Positions 16,672 through 25,983 of a stretch of 35,803 nucleotides of DNA are shown piece after piece. Numbering within the stretch: the stretch's first letter is position 1; the number at the start of each line of letters is the position of its first letter. The stretch spans positions 1-35,803 of the forward strand of contig JADHOM010000023.1 of the NCBI GenBank assembly GCA_016778985.1, read 5' to 3'. Below the pieces are notes generated by a model. It did no database searches. It was not told where the DNA came from and worked only from the letters and a program-made list of their open reading frames with translations. The stretch is from Alphaproteobacteria bacterium. GTDB lineage: Bacteria; Pseudomonadota; Alphaproteobacteria; Puniceispirillales; UBA1172. The translations under genes were made by a program, and so were the position numbers.

Positions 16672-18414
16672 TTACATTTCATTAATGGCATCAACACCCA
16701 GAACAGCAAAGCCATTCCGGATAACAACGGCTGTTGCGTTAACAAGATTCAATCGCGCCGCAGTCAGAGCAGTATTATCAGTAATGAAGCGTAAACTGGG
16801 ATCATCACGTCCCTTATTCCACAAGCCATGAAACGCCGCCGCTAAATCCATTAAATAAAAGGCAATCCGATGTGGCTCAAACGCCTGCCCTGCGGCCTCA
16901 ACTTGCCGTGGATAACTAGCCAAAAGGCGAATTAACGCCATTTCCGTAGGATCAGATAACAAGCTAAGATTGGCACCGCTAACATCAATTTTAACAGCCT
17001 CATCCTGACGCAAAACCGAACAGGCACGAGCATGGGCATATTGGACATAGAAAACAGGATTTTCGCGCGATTGCGTGGTCACTTCGGCATAATCAAAATC
17101 CATCGTTTGATCAGCTCTTCGGGTTAGCATGATAAAACGCAAGATATCCTTGCCAACAGTATCAAGAACATCCGACAAGGTAACAAATGTGCCCGCACGT
17201 TTCGACATTTTGATCTGCTTACCGCCATCCAATAACTTGACAAAATTAACAAGCTGAATATTTAGGCTATCTTTTTGACCAGTAAAAGCCGATACCGCAG
17301 ACTTCATGCGCTTAACATAGCCGCCATGATCAGCACCCCAGATATTTATCAATTTATCTGACCCGCGTTCTAGCTTATCCAGATGATAGGCAATATCAGA
17401 GGCAAAATATGTCCATGTATCATCTGATTTTTTAACCGCCCGATCAACATCATCACCAAAATCGGTTGACCGAAACAGCAATTGTTCTCGTGGCTCCCAG
17501 TCGTCTGCATTACCAGCCTTCGGCTTTTCCAAGACACCTAGATAAATTAATCCATTGTCTTTGAGTTTTCCAATAGCCGTATCGACTGCCCCATTTTTTA
17601 CTAATTGCCGTTCTGATGAAAAGCGATCCATATGGATATTTAGCCGTCCCAGATCAGCCTTAATCGTTTCCATCATATCATCAATGGCAAATGATCGCGC
17701 CAGCGGTAGCCATTCACTTTCATCCATATTTAGTAACTCATCACCGTGAACTTTCGCAAGCTTTTGGCCAGTATCAATCAGATATTCGCCCGGATATTGA
17801 CCATCCGCAACCTTAGCGCTGCTATCACCTAATGCCTGTTTATAACGTGTAAAAACCGATCTGGCTAAAACATCCACCTGATTACCAGCATCATTAATAT
17901 AATATTCTCTTGTTACATCATAGCCGCAGGTTTCCAGCAAGTTTGCTAGACTATCACCAATAATTGCACCGCGGGCATGGGCAGCATGCAATGGCCCAGT
18001 CGGATTAGCCGATACATATTCGACATTAATCTTTTCCCCCTTACCGATATCATTAACACCCCAAGCGGTATTGGCAGCTAGAATATCATCAATGCGTTGC
18101 TGCCAGATCGCCGGATCAAGGGTCAGATTAATAAATCCGGGGCCGGCGATATTGACATCTGTAACGCCATCAAGATGTGCGATATCTTTCACCAAATGGG
18201 CAGCCAGATCGCGCGGTGACATACCCGCAGACTTTGCCATAACCATAGCGTAATTGGTGGAAATATCACCATGACTAGAGTCTCGCGGCGGCTCACAAGC
18301 GGCAGGTTTTGCCGTATCGGTGAGCGTTATCGTGCCATTTTTAATTAAGGTATCAGTGATATCTGTTATCTGCTGACTGAAATGGGAAAAAATATTCATT
18401 AAGTTTTGTCTCAA
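16672..18414 (-). CDS. argS: Arginyl-tRNA synthetase
   Basis: Class I synthetase of 580 residues. The N-terminal Add-1 domain is followed by the HIGH-equivalent in SANPTGPLHAAHARGAIIGD (about residues 116-135), where HAAH stands for HIGH, typical of ArgS. NIWGADHGGYVKRMKSA follows, and the KMSKS-equivalent is QIKMSKRAGTFVTLSD. The C-terminal anticodon-binding helical domain contains YVQYAHARACSVLR, a strong ArgS marker. It begins 7 bases downstream of the dgt stop. Normal in all visible respects. Confidence 0.96.
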   Translation of the reverse strand: MRQNLMNIFSHFSQQITDITDTLIKNGTITLTDTAKPAACEPPRDSSHGDISTNYAMVMAKSAGMSPRDLAAHLVKDIAHLDGVTDVNIAGPGFINLTLDPAIWQQRIDDILAANTAWGVNDIGKGEKINVEYVSANPTGPLHAAHARGAIIGDSLANLLETCGYDVTREYYINDAGNQVDVLARSVFTRYKQALGDSSAKVADGQYPGEYLIDTGQKLAKVHGDELLNMDESEWLPLARSFAIDDMMETIKADLGRLNIHMDRFSSERQLVKNGAVDTAIGKLKDNGLIYLGVLEKPKAGNADDWEPREQLLFRSTDFGDDVDRAVKKSDDTWTYFASDIAYHLDKLERGSDKLINIWGADHGGYVKRMKSAVSAFTGQKDSLNIQLVNFVKLLDGGKQIKMSKRAGTFVTLSDVLDTVGKDILRFIMLTRRADQTMDFDYAEVTTQSRENPVFYVQYAHARACSVLRQDEAVKIDVSGANLSLLSDPTEMALIRLLASYPRQVEAAGQAFEPHRIAFYLMDLAAAFHGLWNKGRDDPSLRFITDNTALTAARLNLVNATAVVIRNGFAVLGVDAINEM

Positions 18415-18421
18415 ACTAAAG

Positions 18422-19600
18422 TTATCTTAAAATAGGGCCAGGGGAAAACAGCCGCTCATGTTCCATGACGGCAAAACGGTCTGTCATGCTGGCAATATAA
18501 TCAGCAATATGTCTAGCTTTCATGCTGATGTCTATCGCATTCAAATGGCTTTGGTCAAGATATTGCCATTCTTCGGGGAGCGTATTTGTTTCTTCCATAA
18601 AGAGGGTAAACATCTCACGGATCACGCGCTTAGCTTTGCTGGTCATCCTATTAACTTTATAGTGCCGCCAGACATGCTGGTATAGAAACGCCCGCAGCAC
18701 CGTTAAATCTTCTAACATCGTATCCGAAAAAGCCGCAACAGCCGCATTAGCCGCCCTGATATCCGCAACATGCCCAGGGTTGAGTTCAGCTAACCGGCGG
18801 CCGGTTTCTGTCAGCAAATCAGTAACTGCCATTTTAATCAGGTTTCTAGTCAATTCGTGAACAAGGCGAGAGGTTTTTAATTCACCATGTTGATCATATA
18901 TTTGCTTTAACACCGGCCCTGCTAATGGCAGATCAAGCATTTTTTTGGGATCAAGCAAGCCTGCCCGAATACCATCATCACAATCATGGGCAAGATAGGC
19001 AATATCATCTGCAAGATTAGCAATTTGTGCCTCTAATGACGCAAAGCTATCAAGCCCTAACGCCATATCCTTATCAAGTGCAATGACAGTTTGACGGCGA
19101 TGCTGCGCGTCTAACGGGCCATTATGCTTTATGACACCTTCTATCGTCTCCCACGTTAAATCCAATCCATCAAAGCCAGCATAACATTGTTCAAGCATTG
19201 TGACGACGCGGATAGTTTGCTCATTATGATCAAAGCCGCCATACGCCTCCATCATCTGATCAAGGGCAGTTTCGCCAGCATGGCCAAATGGGGTATGTCC
19301 CAGATCATGCGCTAAGGCAATGGCTTCTGCCAAATCCTCATCTAAATTTAGATGCCTGCAAATCGTCCGCGCTATTTGTGAGACTTCTAATGAATGAGTA
19401 AGGCGGGTGCGAAAATAATCACCTTCATGATAGATAAAGACCTGCGTTTTATATTTCATTTTGCGGAATGCCGCTGAATGGATAATCCGATCACGGTCAC
19501 GTTGAAACACTGTCCGCATAGTATCATGACTTGAAGCTTTCGTGATATGACGGCCACGGCTGTCGCTAGCTTGTGATGCATAAATCGCTAGTTGTGTCAT
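18422..19600 (-). CDS. dgt: Deoxyguanosinetriphosphate triphosphohydrolase-like protein
   Basis: HD-superfamily dNTP triphosphohydrolase (dNTP to nucleoside plus triphosphate). Motifs: RDRDRIIHSAAFRKMKYKTQVF, then TRLTHSLEVSQIARTI (metal His), AIALAHDLGHTPFGHAGE (HD pair), the family motif FDHNEQTIRVV, and the distal metal Asp in NLADDIAYLAHDCDDG. 392 residues fits the shorter dGTPase-like branch common in alphaproteobacteria. First gene of the long minus-strand cluster; a good promoter lies at 19665-19694, giving a leader of about 58 bases. Confidence 0.94.
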   Translation of the reverse strand: MTQLAIYASQASDSRGRHITKASSHDTMRTVFQRDRDRIIHSAAFRKMKYKTQVFIYHEGDYFRTRLTHSLEVSQIARTICRHLNLDEDLAEAIALAHDLGHTPFGHAGETALDQMMEAYGGFDHNEQTIRVVTMLEQCYAGFDGLDLTWETIEGVIKHNGPLDAQHRRQTVIALDKDMALGLDSFASLEAQIANLADDIAYLAHDCDDGIRAGLLDPKKMLDLPLAGPVLKQIYDQHGELKTSRLVHELTRNLIKMAVTDLLTETGRRLAELNPGHVADIRAANAAVAAFSDTMLEDLTVLRAFLYQHVWRHYKVNRMTSKAKRVIREMFTLFMEETNTLPEEWQYLDQSHLNAIDISMKARHIADYIASMTDRFAVMEHERLFSPGPILR

Positions 19601-19664
19601 AGATGAAAACTGGCCTTTTCATATGGATTAGGCATTGCTTTAGCTCCAAGACAATAGCGCGGTT

Positions 19665-19694
19665 AGTATATTGAAGCAATGCTGGAAACATCAA
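19665..19694 (-). promoter_or_regulatory. Predicted sigma-70-type promoter for the dgt cluster
   Basis: On the minus strand: -35 TTGATG (19694-19689), 18-base spacer, -10 TATACT (19670-19665). It lies 64 bases or more before the dgt start and would drive the thirteen-gene cluster. Sequence match only. Confidence 0.5.
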
Positions 19695-19742
19695 AAACAG
19701 GCTAAGATTAATGCCAAGAAAACACCAATAAAAGGAACACTC

Positions 19743-19771
19743 TTGATGGTGGGCGCGATGCGGATTATATT
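19743..19771 (+). promoter_or_regulatory. Predicted promoter for the erpA-like gene
   Basis: -35 TTGATG (19743-19748), 17-base spacer, -10 TATATT (19766-19771). Transcription would start about 14 bases before the ATG, leaving just room for the ribosome site AAAGGGG. It forms a divergent pair with the dgt promoter. Confidence 0.45.
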
Positions 19772-19791
19772 AGTAGAAAGGGGATTTTTTG

Positions 19792-20163
19792 ATGAATGAT
19801 CAAGACACACCTATAAATAACGATGCCATATTGTTTTCGGTTAGTGATCAGGCGGCAGAGCGCATTGCTAAAATCATGACAGCAGAAGGCGGTTCTTACT
19901 TCCGTGTTGCTGTTCTTGGTGGCGGCTGTTCAGGGTTTCAATATAAATTCAGTATCGAAAACGATAAAGCCGATGATGATGTCGTCCTAGAGAATACTAT
20001 AGCATCTGGCGGTAACGTCACCACACTAATTGATACAATGTCACTTGAGCTAATCTCTGGCGGTCAGCTTGATTTTGTTACTGAGCTTGCTGGTCAATAT
20101 TTTCAGGTCGTCAATCCCAACGCAACTGCCGCTTGTGGCTGTGGAACATCTTTTGCGCTCTGA
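19792..20163 (+). CDS. erpA: ErpA/IscA-like A-type iron-sulfur carrier
   Basis: A-type carrier delivering Fe-S clusters to apoproteins. HesB/IscA domain with the three cluster cysteines in place: GGGCSGFQY (Cys about residue 45) and CGCGTSF near the C-terminus. FSVSDQAAERIAKIM opens the domain. I chose ATG 19792 (123 residues) because AAAGGGG lies at the right distance upstream; the TTG one codon earlier is less likely. Its end overlaps the exonuclease III gene. It could be named iscA instead; the subgroup cannot be settled by eye. Confidence 0.9.
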   Translation: MNDQDTPINNDAILFSVSDQAAERIAKIMTAEGGSYFRVAVLGGGCSGFQYKFSIENDKADDDVVLENTIASGGNVTTLIDTMSLELISGGQLDFVTELAGQYFQVVNPNATAACGCGTSFAL

Positions 20164-20995
20164 TCCCTTTACTATCGCTACGTGGAACGTCAATTCCATT
20201 AAAGTCCGATCAAATGCTGTGATTGATTGGTTAATGCAAGGCCATTGCGATATTCTGCTCATGCAAGAGCTTAAATCTATGGATGAGAATTTTCCGCTTG
20301 CGGCGTTTCATGATGCCGGTTTTGAAGTTCATGTACATGGCCAGAAAACCTATAACGGCGTTGCCATAGCGTCACGCGTGCCGCTTACTCTCCGGCAAAA
20401 AGGCTTGCCCTTGCTTGCTGCCCAAACCCAAGACTCTCAAGCTGAAGACATGCAAGCCCGTTACATTGAGGTAGAGTTTGAGCAATTCATCATTGGTTGC
20501 TTGTATCTGCCAAATGGTAATCCGGTCATGACAGATGGCAATATAACGGAAAAGTTTACTTATAAACTTAACTGGATGGACAGATTAAATCATCATGCCG
20601 CTTCCTTAAACCGCTTAAACCGGCCGGTCATATTGGCAGGTGATTATAATATCATTCCAAACTCTATTGATTGCTATGATATTGACGCATGGCAAGGTGA
20701 CGCCCTCCATCATCCAGAAACACTAAAAAAATGGCGGCAATTAAATTATCATGGTTATATAGAGGCATGGCGCGCCTTACACCCATCACAAATAGCGTAT
20801 AGTTTTTGGGATTACCAAGGCGGAGCATGGCAAAAAGACCACGGTATCCGTATTGATCATTTCATGCTAAATGCGGAGGCGGCAGACAGGCTTATCGCCG
20901 CCGATATCGACAAAGCCCCCAGAGGGTTAGAACGCGCAAGCGATCATACCCCTGTGTGGTGCCAACTGGCACATGATGTGCCAGTTTACGACTAA
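20153..20995 (+). CDS. xthA: Exodeoxyribonuclease III family protein
   Basis: AP endonuclease/3'-5' exonuclease of base excision repair. Opens with TIATWNVNSIKVR (metal Asn), then LLMQELK (catalytic Glu), YNGVAIASR, YLPNGNP, ILAGDYNIIP (catalytic Asp/Asn), LNAEAADRL and a C-terminal SDHTPVWCQL (catalytic Asp-His). All key residues are present. No ATG is available near the domain start. TTG 20153 (280 residues) is my choice, GTG 20141 the alternative; both lie inside the erpA-like coding end, so translation is probably coupled. It ends 8 bases from the convergent ilvD stop. Confidence 0.92.
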   Translation: MRSDPFTIATWNVNSIKVRSNAVIDWLMQGHCDILLMQELKSMDENFPLAAFHDAGFEVHVHGQKTYNGVAIASRVPLTLRQKGLPLLAAQTQDSQAEDMQARYIEVEFEQFIIGCLYLPNGNPVMTDGNITEKFTYKLNWMDRLNHHAASLNRLNRPVILAGDYNIIPNSIDCYDIDAWQGDALHHPETLKKWRQLNYHGYIEAWRALHPSQIAYSFWDYQGGAWQKDHGIRIDHFMLNAEAADRLIAADIDKAPRGLERASDHTPVWCQLAHDVPVYD

Positions 20996-21003
20996 TTTAT
21001 TTA

Positions 21004-22728
21004 TCAGATATCTGCATAAACATGCGTTTCTGCCTTGCCGCCCGGGTGGGTTAATGCGCCTTTTTCAGCCGAGCCTACGGTTTGTGCATATTTCCATAAA
21101 GTGCCTGATTGATAATCGGTTTCGCGAGGCTTCCAGTCTTGGCGACGTGTCGCTAATTCCGCTTCACTGAGATCAACAGATATCGTGCCTTGCTTGGCAT
21201 CAATGGTAATTTGATCACCATCTTTTAACAGCCCAATAGGTCCACCAACCGCCGCCTCAGGCCCAACATGACCAATACAAAAGCCTCTGGTTGCGCCAGA
21301 GAAACGGCCATCCGTGATGAGCGCAACCTTATCACCCATGCCCTGCCCGTAAATCGCAGCAGTAGTGGCCAGCATTTCACGCATACCGGGGCCGCCTTTA
21401 GGCCCTTCGTAACGGATAACTATCACTTCGCCCTCTTTGTAATCACGCCGTTCAACCGCGGCAAAGGCATCTTCTTCGCAATCAAAGCATCTGGCGGTGC
21501 CGGTAAAGACCAGATTACTCATGCCAGCGACTTTAACGATAGCTCCCTCAGGTGCCAGATTACCGCGTAAACCAACGACACCGCCTGTTGGTGATAATGG
21601 CGCTGAAACAGGTCTAATCACATCCTGATCTGATGGGAACAATACATTAGCCAGATTTTCAGCCATCGTCTTTCCTGTCACCGTCAAGCAGTCACCATGA
21701 ATAAAGCCGCCCTCATAAAGAGTTTTCAGCAAAACAGGAACGCCGCCAATCTCATACATATCTTTGGCAACATAACGCCCACCAGGTTTAAGGTCAGCAA
21801 TATATGGCGTGCGCTTAAAAATCTCTGCCACATCATGAAGATCAAACTCAATCCCACATTCGGCTGCTAGTGCCGGCAAATGCAGGCCAGCATTGGTAGA
21901 GCCACCTGATGCGGCGACTATTGTTGCGGCGTTCTCAAATGCTTTTCTTGTCAAAATGTCACGCGGGCGGATGTTATTCTTGATCAACTCCATAACATGA
22001 CGGCCAGAATGATAGGCATATTCATCACGACTTTCATAAGGTGCAGGCGCCCCTGCTGAACCCGGTAAGGCTAGGCCAATGGCCTCAGATACGCAGGCCA
22101 TAGTATTTGCGGTAAATTGCCCACCACAAGACCCTGCACTTGGGCAAGCAACACATTCCAATTCATGCAAATCATCATCCGACATATTGCCTGCTGCATA
22201 AGCACCAACGGCTTCAAATACATCCTGCACCGTGACATCTTTGTCTTTGTAACGGCCGGGCAGAATTGAGCCGCCATACATAAACACTGATGGCACGTTT
22301 AATCTAGCCATAGACATCATCACCCCAGGGAGTGATTTATCACATCCAGCAAGGCCAATAATCGCGTCATAACAATGCCCGCGGACGGTAAGTTCAATAG
22401 AGTCGGCGATAACTTCACGGCTAACGAGGGATGATTTCATACCCTGATGCCCCATCGCAATACCATCCGTGACGGTAATGGTAGTGAACTCTCGCGGGGT
22501 TCCTGCATGATCAGCAACACCTTTTTTGGCGGCTTGCGCTTGCCTGCTCAGGGCAATATTACAAGGTGCGGCTTCATTCCATGTCGAAACGACACCAACC
22601 AGCGGCTGATTAATCTCCTCCTCGGTCATGCCCATCGCATAATAATATGATCGATGTGGTGCTCGCTCTGGCCCTACGCTCACATGGCGGCTGGGCAGCT
22701 TTGATTTATCCCATGACTGTGATGACAT
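21004..22728 (-). CDS. ilvD: Dihydroxy-acid dehydratase
   Basis: Fe-S dehydratase of valine, isoleucine and pantothenate synthesis. 574 residues. Cluster ligands visible: AGCDKSLPG (about residue 128), [19 protein letters not shown] (about 190-208), and [11 protein letters not shown] (about 430). Also [19 protein letters not shown] in the C-terminal domain. The longer bacterial form (about 610) differs, but this length suits the shorter IlvD branch. A strong AGGAG lies before the start, overlapping the valS 3' end 13 bases away, so it is likely in the valS operon. Confidence 0.96.
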   Translation of the reverse strand: MSSQSWDKSKLPSRHVSVGPERAPHRSYYYAMGMTEEEINQPLVGVVSTWNEAAPCNIALSRQAQAAKKGVADHAGTPREFTTITVTDGIAMGHQGMKSSLVSREVIADSIELTVRGHCYDAIIGLAGCDKSLPGVMMSMARLNVPSVFMYGGSILPGRYKDKDVTVQDVFEAVGAYAAGNMSDDDLHELECVACPSAGSCGGQFTANTMACVSEAIGLALPGSAGAPAPYESRDEYAYHSGRHVMELIKNNIRPRDILTRKAFENAATIVAASGGSTNAGLHLPALAAECGIEFDLHDVAEIFKRTPYIADLKPGGRYVAKDMYEIGGVPVLLKTLYEGGFIHGDCLTVTGKTMAENLANVLFPSDQDVIRPVSAPLSPTGGVVGLRGNLAPEGAIVKVAGMSNLVFTGTARCFDCEEDAFAAVERRDYKEGEVIVIRYEGPKGGPGMREMLATTAAIYGQGMGDKVALITDGRFSGATRGFCIGHVGPEAAVGGPIGLLKDGDQITIDAKQGTISVDLSEAELATRRQDWKPRETDYQSGTLWKYAQTVGSAEKGALTHPGGKAETHVYADI

Positions 22729-22741
22729 GATTGATCTCCTC

Positions 22742-25399
22742 TTATTGCAATCGCATTAAAGCCGTACTTAATTTGTCGCGCCGTTCTAACTCGGCGTCAA
22801 GTCTGCGTTTATTTTCTTCAATGACTTCTGCCGGTGCTTTGCTAACAAATCCGGGATTATTAAGCTTTGATTCAAGCTTCTTTGCCTCTGCTTCGGTAGC
22901 TTTAAGCGCATCAGAAAGTCGCTTTCTTTCTGCATCAAAATCGAGAACACCAGCCAGCGGAATGGCAATCTCAATGCCGCTAACCACCGCTTGCGCAGAT
23001 TGCGAAGGCATATCGCCTTCAATGCGAATATCATTAAGCCGCGCCAGCCGCAAAATAGCCTCACGGTGATCATTGATCCAGTCATGATTGAGCGTTTTAT
23101 TATCTAAAATGACTAAATCAGGCTTGGCGGCAGCTGGCACATTCATCTCATTGCGAAGCGAGCGGATCGTTGAAATAATTGCAAAGATGAAGCCAATTCT
23201 TTCCCCGGCATTAGCATAATCGTCTGTCGCCCGTTCTGGCTCACCTTCTGGCCAAGATGAAGAAATGAGCATCTCATCACCATTAAATATTTCTTTCCAT
23301 AGCTCCTCTGTGATGAACGGCATGATAGGATGAAGCATGGTGATAGCATCTGCCATGACAGTTGCGGCGACACGTGTATATTCATTATTAGAGGCGTCAT
23401 TCGCATCGTCAGAAGCCCCTAAAACAGGTTTTATCCATTCCAGATACCAATCACAGAAAGAATGCCAGATGAAATGATAGATGGCATCAGCGGCATCATT
23501 AAAACGATACTCAGCAATCGCGGTTTTCATCGTCTCACTTGTCCGATTAAGCTCATATAAAATCCATTGATTAATCGGGTCAGTAATGGCAAGGCCAGCT
23601 AATCCGGGCTTGCCTGTTGCCTTGTTCATTTCAAGGAAGCGGCAGGCATTCCAGATTTTTGTAGCAAAATTGCGATATCCTTCAATCCGGCTTTCTGCCA
23701 GTTTGATATCCCTACCCTGTGCTGCTAATGCGGTCAGCGTAAAGCGTAAAGCATCAGCTCCATATTTCTCGGATAAATCCAACGGGTCCATGACATTACC
23801 CTTGGATTTAGACATTTTCTGGCCTTTTTCATCACGCACAAGGGCATGGATATAAATATCGCGGAACGGCACTTCGCCATCCATGAAATGCATGCTCATC
23901 ATCATCATACGCGCGACCCAGAAAAAGATGATATCAAAACCGGTTACAAGAACATCACCCGGATAATAGCGCTTGAGATGCTCGGTTTCTTCTGGCCAGC
24001 CAAGGGTTGAAAATGGCCATAAGCCACTTGAAAACCATGTATCTAAGACATCTTCGTCTTGTCTTAAATCGACATCCTTACCGTAATACTTTTTCGCTGC
24101 TGCCATAGCCGCCACTTCATCCATGGCGACAAATGGCGTATTATCAGGACCATACCATGCCGGGATACGGTGCCCCCACCATAGCTGACGGGAAACACAC
24201 CATGGCTGAATATTCCGCATCCATTCAAAATATGTTTTTTCCCAGCGCTTAGGAACAAACCGAGTGCGTCCGTCTTCAACCGCTTTAATCGCTGGCTTAG
24301 CAAGAGTTTTGGCATCAACATACCACTGATCCATCAGCCAAGGTTCAAGCGGAACACCTGATCTGTCACCATGCGGAACACTATGCGTAGTCGGCTCAGT
24401 CTCTGCCAGTAAATCATCAGCTTCGAGTTGTGCGATGAGTTTCTTTCTGGCGTCAAACCGATCCATGCCTTGATAGGCTTCAGGCACGACATCATTCATT
24501 CGGCCTTCGGCATCCATGACATTAATCATTTCTAAATCATGGCGTCGCCCAACCTCAAAGTCATTAAAATCATGCGCAGGGGTAATCTTAACCGCCCCTG
24601 ATCCCTTTTCCATATCGGCATAGTCATCAGCAACAATCGGGATACGCCGCCCCATTAACGGTAAAATGACATATTTTCCGATTAGGTCTTGATAGCGCGG
24701 ATCATCAGGATGAACGGCTACCGCTGTATCACCAAACATGGTTTCAGGTCTCGTCGTTGCAACAACCAGATGCTTATCACTATCCTCGACGGGATAGCGA
24801 ATATGCCAGTAATGGCCGTTCACATCTCGCTGTTCAACCTCAAGGTCTGAAATAGCGGTTTGTAATTTTGGATCCCAATTGACCAGTCTCTTATCTCGAT
24901 AGATCAGACCTTGTTCATGCATCTGAACAAATACTAGCCGTACCGCTTTTGATAATCCCTCATCCAGAGTAAAGCGATCCCTCGCCCAATCTGGTGATGC
25001 ACCAAGCGATTCTAATTGCCGCGAGATTGTTCCACCAGATGTGTCTACCCATTTCCAGACCTCATCAATAAACTTATCGCGGCCTAAATCACGGCGCTTA
25101 ACTCCCTCTGCATCTAGTTTACGTTCAACAACCATTTGCGTGGCGATACCAGCATGATCTGTGCCCGGTTGCCATAACGCATCACGGCCAATCATGCGAT
25201 GATAGCGGATAAGAATATCCTGCAACGTAAAAGTCAGTGCATGACCAATATGCAGTGATCCTGTCACATTGGGCGGCGGCATCATAATCGTATAAGGTGA
25301 TTTAGGGCTATTGGGGACACTAGCAAAAGCGTTGCTATCAACCCATGCTTTATACCACCGCGCTTCAAACTGTTTAGGATTATAAGTTTTATCTAACAT
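22742..25399 (-). CDS. valS: Valyl-tRNA synthetase
   Basis: Class I synthetase of 885 residues. [20 protein letters not shown] holds HIGH (about residues 42-61). The editing domain has [31 protein letters not shown]-type sequence ([21 protein letters not shown]) and the KMSKS loop [18 protein letters not shown] follow. The C-terminal coiled coil typical of ValS is present (about 815-885). It is followed at 13 bases by ilvD. Upstream, 158 bases separate it from the PopZ-like gene, room for its own promoter. Confidence 0.97.
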   Translation of the reverse strand: MLDKTYNPKQFEARWYKAWVDSNAFASVPNSPKSPYTIMMPPPNVTGSLHIGHALTFTLQDILIRYHRMIGRDALWQPGTDHAGIATQMVVERKLDAEGVKRRDLGRDKFIDEVWKWVDTSGGTISRQLESLGASPDWARDRFTLDEGLSKAVRLVFVQMHEQGLIYRDKRLVNWDPKLQTAISDLEVEQRDVNGHYWHIRYPVEDSDKHLVVATTRPETMFGDTAVAVHPDDPRYQDLIGKYVILPLMGRRIPIVADDYADMEKGSGAVKITPAHDFNDFEVGRRHDLEMINVMDAEGRMNDVVPEAYQGMDRFDARKKLIAQLEADDLLAETEPTTHSVPHGDRSGVPLEPWLMDQWYVDAKTLAKPAIKAVEDGRTRFVPKRWEKTYFEWMRNIQPWCVSRQLWWGHRIPAWYGPDNTPFVAMDEVAAMAAAKKYYGKDVDLRQDEDVLDTWFSSGLWPFSTLGWPEETEHLKRYYPGDVLVTGFDIIFFWVARMMMMSMHFMDGEVPFRDIYIHALVRDEKGQKMSKSKGNVMDPLDLSEKYGADALRFTLTALAAQGRDIKLAESRIEGYRNFATKIWNACRFLEMNKATGKPGLAGLAITDPINQWILYELNRTSETMKTAIAEYRFNDAADAIYHFIWHSFCDWYLEWIKPVLGASDDANDASNNEYTRVAATVMADAITMLHPIMPFITEELWKEIFNGDEMLISSSWPEGEPERATDDYANAGERIGFIFAIISTIRSLRNEMNVPAAAKPDLVILDNKTLNHDWINDHREAILRLARLNDIRIEGDMPSQSAQAVVSGIEIAIPLAGVLDFDAERKRLSDALKATEAEAKKLESKLNNPGFVSKAPAEVIEENKRRLDAELERRDKLSTALMRLQ

Positions 25400-25557
25400 A
25401 TCAAAAGATGAATTAAAGGTTTCACAAACTGCTTTTTAGACATTTACGCCAGATATCACAAGTCTTATGACTAAAGACATTGTGATCAGGCTTATCCCTG
25501 TCGCTTTTTTTGCCATCACTCTTGTCAAAAAAGCCTTTGCGGGATGACATATGGCGC
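25400..25557. other. Intergenic region between the PopZ-like gene and valS
   Basis: 158 AT-rich bases expected to hold the valS promoter on the minus strand. A stem GCTTTTTT/AAAAAAGC flanks a 15-16-base loop around 25503-25535, but it lacks a GC-rich stem plus T-run and so is not a convincing terminator. No gene or RNA recognised. Confidence 0.3.
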
Positions 25558-25980
25558 CTATTTATCGGCATCATTCTCTGGACTAGATTTGTCTTCAGAT
25601 AATTGTCTCGATATGGTCTCAGAAAATACCGTCGGTAGCCGATTTCGAATCCAGTCTTCTAATTCTTTGATGATCACCGCTTCGATAGATGATCGGATAT
25701 TATCGTTAAATGTATTCGATAAATCACTGCTAATCGCGGCTTTTGATACCGAAGCCGTCTCAATGAGCTTAGTCACCTCTTGCAGGATAAGCACGGCTTT
25801 ATCTTCAGGAATGGATGAAAGTTTTGCTTCAAGCTCATGTAAAACAGACTTCAGCGAGGAATCAGCCGATTGACCTTTTGAGATCACTTGCTTTAATTCC
25901 AGTATAGAAGCCGCGTCATTCGTTTTTGCCCGATCTTTTGCCCGATCTTTTATCCGATCTTTTATCTGGCGGGACGGCAT
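25558..25980 (-). CDS. PopZ-like DUF2497 protein
   Basis: Short 140-residue protein. The C-terminal segment ELEDWIRNRLPTVFSETISRQL resembles the conserved end of PopZ/DUF2497 proteins, the polar organising protein that anchors chromosome origins and signalling proteins at the cell pole in alphaproteobacteria. Position between tolC and valS is the usual one for this family. A predicted helical middle lies at about residues 30-85. The N-terminus is a basic repeat (RIKDRIKDRAKDRAK) from tandem 12-base units rather than an acidic, proline-rich linker as in Caulobacter PopZ. Homology is inferred from the C-terminus and context; function is uncertain. Starts 3 bases after the tolC stop. Confidence 0.7.
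   Translation of the reverse strand: MPSRQIKDRIKDRAKDRAKTNDAASILELKQVISKGQSADSSLKSVLHELEAKLSSIPEDKAVLILQEVTKLIETASVSKAAISSDLSNTFNDNIRSSIEAVIIKELEDWIRNRLPTVFSETISRQLSEDKSSPENDADK
25928..25963 (-). repeat. Tandem 12-base repeat at the start of the PopZ-like gene
   Basis: Units GCCCGATCTTTT, GCCCGATCTTTT, ATCCGATCTTTT on the plus strand, then a degenerate unit. They encode the KDR(A/I) repeats near the N-terminus, in frame. Confidence 0.9.
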
Positions 25981-25983
25981 GAC

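Noticed and set aside
22742-25399. Several long plus-strand and alternate-frame readings opposite valS
   Set aside because: They lack recognisable domains and lie inside a fully supported synthetase gene.
25503-25535. Stem GCTTTTTT/AAAAAAGC as a terminator after the PopZ-like gene
   Set aside because: No GC-rich stem and no following T-run on the relevant strand.
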